From positions 1 to 16,807 of the forward strand of contig CALAIJ010000151.1 of assembly GCA_937923365.1 (NCBI GenBank): DNA of 16,807 bases, read 5' to 3'. Origin of the DNA: an uncultured Sulfitobacter sp. Its GTDB lineage: Bacteria; Pseudomonadota; Alphaproteobacteria; Rhodobacterales; Rhodobacteraceae. Every line of letters starts with the position of its first letter. Position 1 is the stretch's first letter. The position numbers and the translations under genes were made by a program. Below, piece after piece: positions 1 through 7,504 of this stretch. The notes beneath the pieces are model-generated. The model was not told the origin of the DNA. It saw nothing but the letters and a program-made list of their open reading frames with translations, and ran no database searches.

Positions 1-1523
1 ACCTGAATGGTATGCTCGTCCACCGTATAGCTGTGGTACATGTTGAACTGCATCATCGCGACGATGGGCTCAAACTCTGGGATAAACGCGCTGAGAACGC
101 CAAGCTCGTTCATGCGGCGCAGGGCGCGTTCGGGGTTGCCGTGTTTCAGCATCAGATCAAGGAAGATGCGCTGGGCCTCTGGCGTGTTTCGCATGTCGTC
201 GTCGATCAGGTCCAGATTGGTCTGGATCAGCCGCATTGCTTCTGGGTGGATCAACATGCCCGTGCGCAAGGCTTCCTCAAAGATGCGCAGCAGGTTCAGC
301 TTGTCGGCAAGGAATTTCTTTTCTGACTTGATGGCGATCCGGTTATGCACGACCTCGTAGCCTTCGTGGATTTTCGGGCGGCGACGGAAGAAGCGTTCCA
401 ACAGGGGTTCGGCTTTGACATGGATCGCTTCAAGCTGGGTCAGAAATATCCGCGTCAGGTCGCCCACTGCCGTGGCATGGCGAAAGAAGGCCTGCATGAA
501 TATCTCGACACCGCGGCGGCCACTTGTATCGGTGTAGCCCATGGCCTCGGCCACTTGCACCTGCATGTCAAAGCTAAGCTGCTCGGTCGCGCGGTTCGAG
601 TGCAGGTGCAAATGCCCGCGCACGGCCCAGAGAAAATCCTCTGCAGCTTTGAACGTCTCGAATTCTTCAGCGCGAAAGACACCCTTGGTTACAAGGTCGG
701 CGATACGGTCGGCTTTGTAGATGTATTTGGCAATCCAGAACAATGAATGCAGATCGCGCAGGCCCCCTTTGCCTTCCTTGACATTGGGTTCCACTACATA
801 GCGCTGGCCCTGTTTGACATGGCGCGTGTCCCGCTCGGCCAGTTTCGCCTCGATAAAGTCTGTGCCCGTGCCGGAGAAAAGCTCGGCTTGAAGGGTGGCA
901 TCCAAGTCTGCCTCCAAGGCGGCATCGCCCGCCACATAGCGGTGTTCCAGCAAGGCGGTCTGGATCGTGTAGTCTTCGGACCCAAGGCGCACACATTCGC
1001 GGATGGTGCGGGTGGAATGGCCGACTTTCAGCTTGAGGTCCCACAGGACGTAAAGCATCGATTCCACGACACTTTCGGTCCAGGCAGTCGCTTTGTACGG
1101 GATCAGGAACAGCAAATCGACATCCGAAAACGGCGCCATTTCGCCGCGCCCATAGCCGCCCACTCCGATGACACTCAGGCGTTCACCCTCGGTTGGATTG
1201 GGCTTGGGATGCAGATGGTTTGTTGCGACATGCAGGGCGGCGCAGACCAGACGATCGGCCAGATAGGTATAGGCGCGGGTCATGGGGCGAGCGTCGAAAG
1301 GGGCCGCGGCAAACGCTGTTTTGATTGCTTCGCGACCGGCCTTTTGATGCGTGCGCAGGATGCTCACCGCAATGGCGCGCAGGCCCGCGCCCGTCTGGGT
1401 GCGGCAGGCCGCATCAAGTTCGGCGTGGACAGCGTCAGTATCGAAAATCAGGTGTCTGTCACAGATCAGGCGCGGAGATTGCTCCGCGCCTGTATTTGTT
1501 TCGTTAGGGGCAGTGGTCACCAC
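1..1523 (-). CDS. glnD: [protein-PII] uridylyltransferase/uridylyl-removing enzyme, N-terminal part (cut by window edge)
   Basis: GlnD adds UMP to PII proteins when glutamine is low and removes it when glutamine is high, so it is the cytoplasmic nitrogen sensor. About 507 residues of a protein that is usually near 900 are visible; the C-terminal half lies beyond base 1. The nucleotidyltransferase motif VGGYGRGEMAPFSDVDLLFL starts near residue 121, with the paired catalytic aspartates at about 134 and 136. The family signature PNVKEGKGGLRDL follows near residue 246. The last residues seen, HSYTVDEHT, begin the HD domain that removes UMP. The start is a GTG; a second GTG is the next codon. The first GTG lies one base after the stop of the lipoprotein gene, and GGAGG lies upstream inside that gene, so the two are probably co-transcribed. 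No ATG occurs until well inside the conserved region. The identity is very secure; the exact start is less so. Confidence 0.96.
   Translation of the reverse strand, partial: MVTTAPNETNTGAEQSPRLICDRHLIFDTDAVHAELDAACRTQTGAGLRAIAVSILRTHQKAGREAIKTAFAAAPFDARPMTRAYTYLADRLVCAALHVATNHLHPKPNPTEGERLSVIGVGGYGRGEMAPFSDVDLLFLIPYKATAWTESVVESMLYVLWDLKLKVGHSTRTIRECVRLGSEDYTIQTALLEHRYVAGDAALEADLDATLQAELFSGTGTDFIEAKLAERDTRHVKQGQRYVVEPNVKEGKGGLRDLHSLFWIAKYIYKADRIADLVTKGVFRAEEFETFKAAEDFLWAVRGHLHLHSNRATEQLSFDMQVQVAEAMGYTDTSGRRGVEIFMQAFFRHATAVGDLTRIFLTQLEAIHVKAEPLLERFFRRRPKIHEGYEVVHNRIAIKSEKKFLADKLNLLRIFEEALRTGMLIHPEAMRLIQTNLDLIDDDMRNTPEAQRIFLDLMLKHGNPERALRRMNELGVLSAFIPEFEPIVAMMQFNMYHSYTVDEHTIQ
1467..1492. repeat. 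perfect 11-base inverted repeat inside the 5' end of glnD
   Basis: The arms CAGGCGCGGAG and CTCCGCGCCTG are perfect complements separated by ATTG. The element covers roughly codons 11 to 19 of glnD. Read on the plus strand it is followed by a T-rich stretch (TATTTGTTT), which is the shape of an intrinsic terminator for transcription coming from the left, that is antisense to glnD. On the minus strand there is no T-run, so there it would be a stem-loop in the glnD message. What it does is unknown. Confidence 0.6.
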
Positions 1524-1524
1524 T

Positions 1525-2700
1525 TTAGAACCCTGCACCTCCGAAGGACTGGGGGGCCGCTTCGATGATGGCAACGCCTTTGTTGCGCACGGCGGCTACA
1601 GCCAGCCCGCGCTCGTTCGTGCCATCGGCGCGCAGGCGGAAAATGCCTGTCGCACCTTTAAAGCCGGACTTCTGAACAAGCGCGCCACCCGTCAGTGCAT
1701 TTGCTTTCTTGGTCTTGACCAAAGCACCCACTGCAGCAATTCCGTCAAAGGCAAGACCTGCCAGCGGATGGGGCGATGAACCGTAAGCGGCCGAATAACG
1801 CTGGCTGAAGGATGCCGAGGCATTCGGGTCAGGCAAAGCGAACCAACCGCCGTCCAGACCGGTCAGCCCCAGCGTCTGCTGAGGCACGTCCCACCGCGTC
1901 AGCCCGATATACTGGCTGGAGGCATTGGTCACACCAGAGGCAGGCAGCAATTGCGAAAACAACGGCAGCGCTGCGGCGGAGTTGCTGGTCAGGAAAAGCG
2001 CATTTGCGTTGCCAGCCGTAATCGCTGCTTTGACGCGGGGGGCTGCTGCGGCAACGGATTGCTGGCTAAGCGCATAGTCGACGCTGCCGGCAATGGTCAG
2101 CCCATTGGCTGCCGCGGCCTGGGTGATTGCCGCTTTGCCCAGCTGACCTGCGATGTCATTGGCGTGCAAAATGACCACACGGTCCTTGCCAGCGCGCTTG
2201 GCATAGCTTGAAAGACGGTTTGCCGTATTGCTGAATGTTGGCCCAAGGATGAAAAGGTTGCCGCCTGCGATCGTTGGATTGTTCGAGAATGCCAGCACGT
2301 TCACGCCCGCCTCGGCTACGGCAAGCCCTGCCGCATTCGCAGATTCCGCATAGACTGGCCCCAAAATGATCTTGGCCCCTTCGGTTGCCGCTTGGGCTGC
2401 CGCTTTCGCTGCGGTGCCGGGCTTGCCTGCCGTGCCATAGACACGCAGATCGATTTTGACTCCATCAAGATCGCGAATGGCCATGCGGGCCGCGTTCTCG
2501 AGGTTCTTTGCCAGAATGTTGTCACCCGAGGATCCGCCGCGCGGCACCAGCAATGCCACAGGTACAGGGGCGTTGGGGTCAATTTTTGGCCCGCCCAGTT
2601 GCCCAAGCGCGGGCAGGTCGCAACTTGCCAGCATCAGGATAAAAAGTGGTAGGCACAAAAGCTGCAGCTTCTTGCGGCTGGCTTCGAAAAAAGCAATCAT
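1525..2700 (-). CDS. LpoA-like penicillin-binding protein activator lipoprotein (periplasmic-binding fold)
   Basis: This 391-residue protein has a basic N-terminus, a hydrophobic stretch and the lipobox LASC, with Cys27 as the likely lipidated residue, so it should be an envelope lipoprotein. After it comes a type I periplasmic-binding fold: PVALLVPRGG, then GAKIILGPVYAESA and VNVLAFSNNP, as in the Leu/Ile/Val-binding and LpoA families. LpoA proteins activate class A penicillin-binding proteins from the outer membrane. Context supports this: in enterobacteria lpoA (yraM) sits between rsmI (yraL) and yraN, and here it is divergent to that same pair. The chosen ATG at 2700 has GGGGAG about 10 bases upstream and gives a proper signal peptide; an in-frame start 36 bases earlier would bury it. 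glnD follows after one base. The alternative is an ordinary ABC-transporter binding protein, but no permease genes are near. Fold secure, PBP role inferred. Confidence 0.85.
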   Translation of the reverse strand: MIAFFEASRKKLQLLCLPLFILMLASCDLPALGQLGGPKIDPNAPVPVALLVPRGGSSGDNILAKNLENAARMAIRDLDGVKIDLRVYGTAGKPGTAAKAAAQAATEGAKIILGPVYAESANAAGLAVAEAGVNVLAFSNNPTIAGGNLFILGPTFSNTANRLSSYAKRAGKDRVVILHANDIAGQLGKAAITQAAAANGLTIAGSVDYALSQQSVAAAAPRVKAAITAGNANALFLTSNSAAALPLFSQLLPASGVTNASSQYIGLTRWDVPQQTLGLTGLDGGWFALPDPNASASFSQRYSAAYGSSPHPLAGLAFDGIAAVGALVKTKKANALTGGALVQKSGFKGATGIFRLRADGTNERGLAVAAVRNKGVAIIEAAPQSFGGAGF

Positions 2701-2727
2701 CGTGAACGTACTCCCCCGGTCGTGATA

Positions 2728-2760
2728 GTGGCGCACCCCGCGCCCTTATTGGTGTGCCGC
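2728..2760 (+). promoter_or_regulatory. imperfect inverted repeat in the lpoA/rsmI divergent spacer
   Basis: GTGGCGCACC and GGTGTGCCGC, 13 bases apart, pair along all ten positions in plus-strand RNA if two G-U pairs are allowed; on the minus strand the same positions mismatch. This suggests a possible stem in an rsmI leader, if transcription starts far enough upstream. The support is weak. Confidence 0.25.
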
Positions 2761-2762
2761 GC

Positions 2763-2790
2763 ATCATAGAGGCTAGCAAAGGCGGGTCCA
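2763..2790 (-). promoter_or_regulatory. candidate sigma-70-type promoter for the lpoA-like gene
   Basis: On the minus strand TGGACC (four of six consensus -35 bases) and TATGAT (five of six -10 bases) are separated by 16 bases. This would place the transcript start about 55 bases before the lpoA-like ATG. The element overlaps the ribosome binding region of the divergent rsmI. It was found by eye only. Confidence 0.3.
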
Positions 2791-2793
2791 GCG

Positions 2794-3657
2794 TTGAATT
2801 TCCAGATACAGCGGCTTAGCGCCGGTTTGATCTTTGTGGGCGTCCCGATTGGGGCCGCACGTGACATAACACTGCGCGCATTGGATGTGCTGGCCAGTGC
2901 AGATGTGCTGGCGGCAGAAGACACGCGCAGCTTGCGCCGGTTGATGGAGATACACGGCGTGCCACTTGCAGGCCGCCGGATCGAGGCGCTGCACGATCAC
3001 TCCGGCGCGGGTGTGCAAAACAAGCTGGTTGCGGCGATAAAGGACGGCCAATCAGTGGCCTACGCTTCTGAAGCGGGAATGCCCCTGATCGCGGATCCGG
3101 GGTTTGAGCTGTCGCGGGCAGTGATTGCGGAGAACCTGCCGGTAACGGTGGCACCGGGCCCTTCGGCAGTGCTGACAGCGCTTGCAATGGGCGGATTGCC
3201 GACGGACGCGTTTTATTTTGCGGGGTTTCTGCCCAACGCCAAATCTGCGCGCAGGACGGCGCTGGAAGCGCTGCAAGAAACCGCAGCGACGCTTGTGTTC
3301 TACGAATCGCCCCGGCGGCTGGGCGCGATGTTGCGTGATGCAGCGGAGGTCCTGGGCGCGGAGCGACGGGCCGTGGTCTGCAGGGAGCTGACCAAGAAAT
3401 TCGAGGAAGCAAAAAGGGGCTCCTTGGAAGAATTGAGCGCACAATACACCGGTTCTGCCCCCAAGGGGGAGGTTGTGGTGCTTGTGGACCGGGGCCGTTT
3501 AGAAACTGTTAAGTCGGATGATTTAGACTTGGCATTGCGGGCTGCGCTTGAACAGCATTCGATGCGTGACGCAGTTGATCTGGTGGCACAGGCCAACGGG
3601 GTTGCACGTCGCAAAGTCTATCAAGCCGCGCTCGCACTGAAGGATGTGCCAAGGTAG
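2794..3657 (+). CDS. rsmI: 16S rRNA (cytidine1402-2'-O)-methyltransferase
   Basis: RsmI uses S-adenosylmethionine to methylate the 2'-OH of C1402 in the ribosomal decoding centre. The 287-residue length is normal. Family landmarks appear in order: VPIGAARDITLRAL (residues 17-30), the AAEDTRSLRRL block (40-50), YASEAGMPLIADPG (90-103) in place of the more usual SDAGTP-ISDPG, then APGPSAVLTAL (120-130) and GFLP (144-147). The start is TTG: an in-frame stop lies 27 bases upstream and no ATG or GTG comes between, while AAGGCGGG sits about 6 bases before the TTG. yraN follows 24 bases after the stop, a common pairing. This gene and the divergent lipoprotein gene share a 93-base spacer. Confidence 0.95.
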   Translation: MNFQIQRLSAGLIFVGVPIGAARDITLRALDVLASADVLAAEDTRSLRRLMEIHGVPLAGRRIEALHDHSGAGVQNKLVAAIKDGQSVAYASEAGMPLIADPGFELSRAVIAENLPVTVAPGPSAVLTALAMGGLPTDAFYFAGFLPNAKSARRTALEALQETAATLVFYESPRRLGAMLRDAAEVLGAERRAVVCRELTKKFEEAKRGSLEELSAQYTGSAPKGEVVVLVDRGRLETVKSDDLDLALRAALEQHSMRDAVDLVAQANGVARRKVYQAALALKDVPR

Positions 3658-3681
3658 ACCAACCAAGGAAAGGGCGACCGC

Positions 3682-4104
3682 ATGGGAATGACAACTCAAC
3701 GTCAGTTTGAATTCGATTTCTCCAAACCTGGCTTGGTCCAACGCCATCATCGCGGAAAAATTGCCCATTATGCGGGTCAGGCGGCAGAGTGCCGGATCGC
3801 TCAGGATTACGAACGGCGCGGTTTCGTGATTGCAAGGCGTCGCTGGCGGGGCAGGGCGGGGGAAATCGATCTGATTGTCCGCCACGGTGATGGCCTTGTG
3901 TTCGTCGAGGTCAAGCAGGCCCGTCATCTTGAGCGGGCAGCCGAAAGCCTTTCAAAGCGCCAGATGGGCCGGATTTATCTGGCCGCAGAAGAGTTTCTTG
4001 CGAATGAACCGCACGGCAGCCTTACCAATGTGCGTTTTGATGTCGCTTTGGTTGATGGCACAGGCCAATCACAAATCATCGAAAACGCTTTTGGGCATGG
4101 CTGA
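3682..4104 (+). CDS. yraN: YraN family protein (UPF0102), PD-(D/E)XK nuclease-like
   Basis: This 140-residue protein belongs to the widespread YraN family, which has a restriction-endonuclease-like fold and no firmly settled function; a link to DNA recombination or repair has been suggested. The core is visible: AGQAAECRIAQDYERRGF (31-48), then GEIDLI (60-65) and VFVEVK (73-78). The likely metal-site residues are Glu36, Asp63, Glu76 and Lys78. About 30 residues precede the core, longer than in many relatives, and include QFEFDF (8-13). The ATG at 3682 has AAGGAAAGGG upstream. It sits between rsmI and gshB on the same strand. The stop is followed by 59 bases before gshB that contain only a small stem-loop. 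Confidence 0.93.
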   Translation: MGMTTQRQFEFDFSKPGLVQRHHRGKIAHYAGQAAECRIAQDYERRGFVIARRRWRGRAGEIDLIVRHGDGLVFVEVKQARHLERAAESLSKRQMGRIYLAAEEFLANEPHGSLTNVRFDVALVDGTGQSQIIENAFGHG

Positions 4105-4127
4105 CCCATTGCGCTGACGCGGATGCT

Positions 4128-4147
4128 GCGCCATCTAAGGATGGTGC
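4128..4147 (+). repeat. small stem-loop just upstream of the gshB ribosome binding site
   Basis: GCGCCATC and GATGGTGC flank a TAAG loop and pair over eight positions with one G-U. The stem ends three bases before AAGGAG, the gshB ribosome binding site. No T-run follows, so it is not a standard terminator. It may be an mRNA processing or stability element, or chance. Confidence 0.3.
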
Positions 4148-4163
4148 AACAAGGAGCGGGCGC

Positions 4164-5099
4164 ATGAAGATTGCTTTTCAGATGGACCCTATCGGGGATG
4201 TCGATATCAACGCAGACAGCAGCTTTCGCATTGCCGAGGAAGCGCAGGCACGGGGGCACGAATTGTTCTTCTATGGCCCTGACCAGCTTGCCTATCAAGA
4301 AGGTAAGATTACCGCACGGGGCCATGATTTCACCACCCAGCGGGTCGAGGGCACCCCGGCAATTCTGGGCCCCCAGCGCGAGGTTGATCTGTCCACCTTT
4401 GACTTTGTGTGGCTGCGCCAGGACCCACCGTTTAACATGCATTACATCACGTCCACACATTTGCTGGACCGCTTGAAGGACAGCACGCTGGTGGTGAACG
4501 ATCCTTTCTGGGTCCGCAACTTCCCTGAAAAACTTCTGGTCCTCGACTTTCCTGATCTGACCCCGCCCACAACGATTGCGCGGGATCTGGAGACCATAAA
4601 AGCGTTCAAGGCCAAGCATGGTGACGTCATTCTCAAGCCCCTTTACGGCAACGGCGGCGCTGGCGTTTTTCGCCTTGATGCGCAGGATCGTAACCTGTCC
4701 TCGCTGCACGAGCTTTTTACCGGATTTTCCCGCGAGCCGCTGATTGTGCAGAAATTCCTGCCAGACGTTTCCAAAGGCGACAAACGGGTCATTTTGGTGG
4801 ATGGCGCCCCTGTAGGCGCAATCAACCGCGTTCCCGCCAAGGGGGAGACGCGCTCCAACATGCATGTTGGCGGGCGGCCCGAGAAGATCGGGCTGACCGC
4901 AAGAGACCACGAGATTTGCGACCGGATCGGCCCGTTGTTGAAAGAGCGCGGGCAGGTCTTTGTCGGGATTGATGTCATCGGGGACTACCTGACCGAAATC
5001 AATGTCACATCGCCCACGGGGATTCAGGAACTCGAACGGTTCGATGGCGTCAACATTGCCGAGAAAATCTGGGCGGCCATCGAGGCGAAGCGCGCGTGA
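4164..5099 (+). CDS. gshB: glutathione synthase
   Basis: GshB joins gamma-glutamylcysteine and glycine using ATP, the last step of glutathione synthesis in the cytoplasm. The 311 residues match the usual length. The N-terminal MKIAFQMDPI is typical. It is followed by the substrate-domain signature WLRQDPPFNMHYI and the NDPFWVRNFPEKLL block. The ATP-grasp part has ILKPLYGNGGAGVFR, then GDKRVILVDG, and the metal/ATP-binding end INVTSPTGIQE. The ATG has AAGGAG 7 bases upstream. The stop overlaps the GTG of the next gene by four bases (GTGA), so the esterase is probably translated by coupling to gshB. Confidence 0.97.
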   Translation: MKIAFQMDPIGDVDINADSSFRIAEEAQARGHELFFYGPDQLAYQEGKITARGHDFTTQRVEGTPAILGPQREVDLSTFDFVWLRQDPPFNMHYITSTHLLDRLKDSTLVVNDPFWVRNFPEKLLVLDFPDLTPPTTIARDLETIKAFKAKHGDVILKPLYGNGGAGVFRLDAQDRNLSSLHELFTGFSREPLIVQKFLPDVSKGDKRVILVDGAPVGAINRVPAKGETRSNMHVGGRPEKIGLTARDHEICDRIGPLLKERGQVFVGIDVIGDYLTEINVTSPTGIQELERFDGVNIAEKIWAAIEAKRA

Positions 5100-6001
5100 C
5101 CCTGCGCCGGCGGCTCTTGAACCGCTGGCTGCGGTTGGTCGAAAAGCCACGCATCGCACGGGCCAAGACGCCTGATCCGCTGCGTCGGGCACTGGAATTG
5201 CAGGCGCGTCTGTTTTTTCACGCGCCCCGCGGGACCCAACAGCAATGGATCACACTGGGGACTGCCGATGCATTGGAGATGACCCCGCCAGCCGGACAAA
5301 ACAGCGCTAAGGTGTTGTTCTACATCCACGGCGGAGGGTTCACATTTGGCAGTCCAGCGACCCACGCGGCCCTTGCCGCCCAGCTTGCCCAGCGGATCGG
5401 CGCAAGGGCGGTTTTGCCAAGATACGGTCTCGCGCCCGAGGCACCGTACCCCGCAGCCCCAAACGACGTGCGCAGCGCTTGGGAAGGATTGCTTGCTCAG
5501 GGCATAAAGGCATCAGACATCGTGGTCGGGGGCGATTCTGCAGGTGGCGCGTTGGCGTTTGGACTGCTCCACCACCTGTTGCGAACCAAATCAGCTTTGC
5601 CCGCCGCCGTCTTTGGGTTTTCGCCGCTGGCCGACCTGAGCTATTCCGGCGACAGCTTTCGGGAAAATGTGCAGGCTGATGCCGTGCTGCCAGCCGCCAG
5701 TGCTTCTGTTCTGTCGGATATGTTTTTGGGAGGAGCCCCGTGCGAGGACCCTTGCGTTAGTCCTTTGCTAGGGTCGTTCGAAGGCGCTCCACCGATCTGG
5801 ATCACTGTCGGTGACACAGAAATTCTGCGCGACGATGCGCGCCGTCTCACCAAGCTGTGCGAGGGGCAGGGATGCCAGACCACATTGGTTGAGGTGCACG
5901 ACCTGCCGCATGTCTGGCCGATTTTCCACAATATCCTGCCCGAAGCGCGCCAGACGCTGGACCAACTTGGCGCGTGGATCAGGCGTCAGCCGGGCTGGTA
6001 A
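5096..6001 (+). CDS. alpha/beta-hydrolase of the hormone-sensitive-lipase (HSL) type, probable carboxylesterase
   Basis: This 301-residue alpha/beta-hydrolase has the two HSL hallmarks: the oxyanion-hole motif HGGGF (78-82) and the nucleophile motif GDSAGG (146-151), with Ser148 as the nucleophile. The likely catalytic histidine is His272 in PHVWPIF. The acid position lies in GDTEILRDD; by alignment with acetyl-esterase relatives Glu242 would act instead of the commoner Asp. No signal peptide is seen, so it should be cytoplasmic; the natural substrate cannot be read from sequence. The GTG start overlaps the gshB stop by four bases, with GAGG a few bases before it. The 3' end overlaps the convergent comM gene by 23 bases. 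Family secure, substrate unknown. Confidence 0.9.
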   Translation: MTLRRRLLNRWLRLVEKPRIARAKTPDPLRRALELQARLFFHAPRGTQQQWITLGTADALEMTPPAGQNSAKVLFYIHGGGFTFGSPATHAALAAQLAQRIGARAVLPRYGLAPEAPYPAAPNDVRSAWEGLLAQGIKASDIVVGGDSAGGALAFGLLHHLLRTKSALPAAVFGFSPLADLSYSGDSFRENVQADAVLPAASASVLSDMFLGGAPCEDPCVSPLLGSFEGAPPIWITVGDTEILRDDARRLTKLCEGQGCQTTLVEVHDLPHVWPIFHNILPEARQTLDQLGAWIRRQPGW

Positions 6002-7493
6002 GCCGGAAGCTGACGGCCTCAGCGATGTGGGGTTTGCGCACCGTGGCAGACCCGTCCATATCCGCAATCGTCCGCGCCACACGGATCACGCGGTGATAGC
6101 CGCGCGCTGACAGATGAAAACGCTCAGCCACTTTTGTCAGCAGCGCGCGCGCGTCGCTGTCAGGGGTCGCGATTTCCTCCAGCATGTCGCCTTCGGCGTC
6201 CGCGTTCACCGACATACCCTCGTGATCTTTGAAACGGTCCGTCTGCACAGCGCGCGCTGTGGCCACGCGGGCCGCCACATCGGCCGAGGTGTCGCCATTT
6301 GCAGGCAGATCGAGGTCGGTAAAGGCCACAGGCGGAACATCGACGCGCAGATCAAAGCGGTCCATCAGGGGCCCCGAAATGCGGCCCATATAGTCCTCGC
6401 CGCACTGCGGAACGCGCGCGCAGGCCCGGGCGGGGTCCGTCAGGTAGCCGCACTTGCAAGGGTTGGCCGCGGCCACCAGCATGAATTTGCACGGGTATCG
6501 CACATGGGCATTGGCGCGCGCGATCATGACTGTGCCTGTCTCAATCGGTTGGCGAAGGGTTTCCAGCACCGTACGCGGGAATTCAGGGAATTCATCCATG
6601 AACAGCACGCCGTTATGGGCAAGGGACACTTCACCCGGTTTTGCCTGTCGCCCACCGCCAATGATTGCGGCCATCGAGGCCGTGTGGTGTGGCTCCCGAA
6701 AGGGCCGCGCGCGTGAGATACCCCCCTCGTCCAGAAGCCCCGCCAGTGAGTGGATCATCGATGTTTCAAGTGCTTCGGAGGCTGTGAGTGGTGGCAGGAT
6801 CGAGGCCAGTCGCGCGGCCAACATGCTCTTGCCAGAACCGGGCGTGCCCACAAACATCAGGTGATGTCGCCCGGCTGCGGCGATCTCCAGCGCACGCTTG
6901 GCACGTTCCTGCCCTTTGACATCGCGCAGGTCCCGGCCCGCAGGTGGTGCCGTCACTTCGCCCGGCTCTGCTGGAGCCAGTGGGGACTGGCCTGTATAGT
7001 GGCGCACCACATCGCCCAGATTGGCCGCAGCAATGACTTGGGCGTCGCCTACCCACGCGGCTTCGGCACCAGAGGCCGCAGGGCAAAGCAGGCTGCGGTT
7101 GTGCGTCGCGGCAGCCATCGCGGCAGGCAAGGCGCCCACCACGGGGATCAAAGAGCCGTCCAACGACAGCTCCCCCAAGGCGACCACGTTCTGGCTGACA
7201 TCAGCGGGCAGGATATCCAGTGCTGTCAGCAAGGCCATCGCAATGGGCAGATCAAAGTGGCTGCCTTCCTTGGGCAGGTCTGCAGGGGACAGGTTCACCG
7301 TGATCCGTTTGGAGGGGAGTGCAATGGCCATCGACGTCAGCGCAGTGCGCACCCTGTCGCGCGCCTCGGACACCGCTTTGTCGGGCAGGCCGACGATCGA
7401 GAACGCAGGCAGGCCCGGCGTGATCGCGCATTGCACCTCAACCGTGCGGGCCTCCACCCCTTGGAAGGCGACCGTGTAGGCGCGTGCGACCAT
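5979..7493 (-). CDS. comM: ComM/YifB family Mg-chelatase-like AAA+ ATPase (branch-migration helicase in natural transformation)
   Basis: ComM is a hexameric AAA+ motor that extends recombination tracts when incoming single-stranded DNA is integrated. All parts are present in 504 residues: an N-terminal ChlI-type domain (VGLPDKAVSEARDRVR near 34-49, then LSPADLPKEGSHFDLPIAMALL), Walker A GTPGSGKS (216-223), the FREPHH block (266-270), Walker B VLFMDE (296-301), a zinc-finger-like cysteine set (Cys346, Cys348, Cys358, Cys364) and the ISGPLMDRFD arginine-finger region (Arg379). The ATG at 7493 has AGGGAGAA about 9 bases upstream. That site lies in an inverted repeat that also carries a CtrA-like motif. 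In relatives such as Rhodobacter capsulatus and Dinoroseobacter shibae, competence genes fall under CtrA control, so this is consistent. The 3' end overlaps the convergent esterase gene. Confidence 0.95.
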   Translation of the reverse strand: MVARAYTVAFQGVEARTVEVQCAITPGLPAFSIVGLPDKAVSEARDRVRTALTSMAIALPSKRITVNLSPADLPKEGSHFDLPIAMALLTALDILPADVSQNVVALGELSLDGSLIPVVGALPAAMAAATHNRSLLCPAASGAEAAWVGDAQVIAAANLGDVVRHYTGQSPLAPAEPGEVTAPPAGRDLRDVKGQERAKRALEIAAAGRHHLMFVGTPGSGKSMLAARLASILPPLTASEALETSMIHSLAGLLDEGGISRARPFREPHHTASMAAIIGGGRQAKPGEVSLAHNGVLFMDEFPEFPRTVLETLRQPIETGTVMIARANAHVRYPCKFMLVAAANPCKCGYLTDPARACARVPQCGEDYMGRISGPLMDRFDLRVDVPPVAFTDLDLPANGDTSADVAARVATARAVQTDRFKDHEGMSVNADAEGDMLEEIATPDSDARALLTKVAERFHLSARGYHRVIRVARTIADMDGSATVRKPHIAEAVSFRLTSPADA

Positions 7494-7504
7494 CTGCGAA
7501 TTTC

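Noticed and set aside
747..1568. Plus-strand open frame (273 codons) opposite glnD
   Set aside because: The minus strand has the GlnD motifs GGYGRG and KEGKGGLRDL throughout; the plus frame is a shadow.
3975..5192. Long minus-strand open frame (405 codons) opposite gshB
   Set aside because: It is antisense to gshB, whose ATP-grasp motifs are unmistakable. The frame has no recognisable domain and is a by-product of high GC content.
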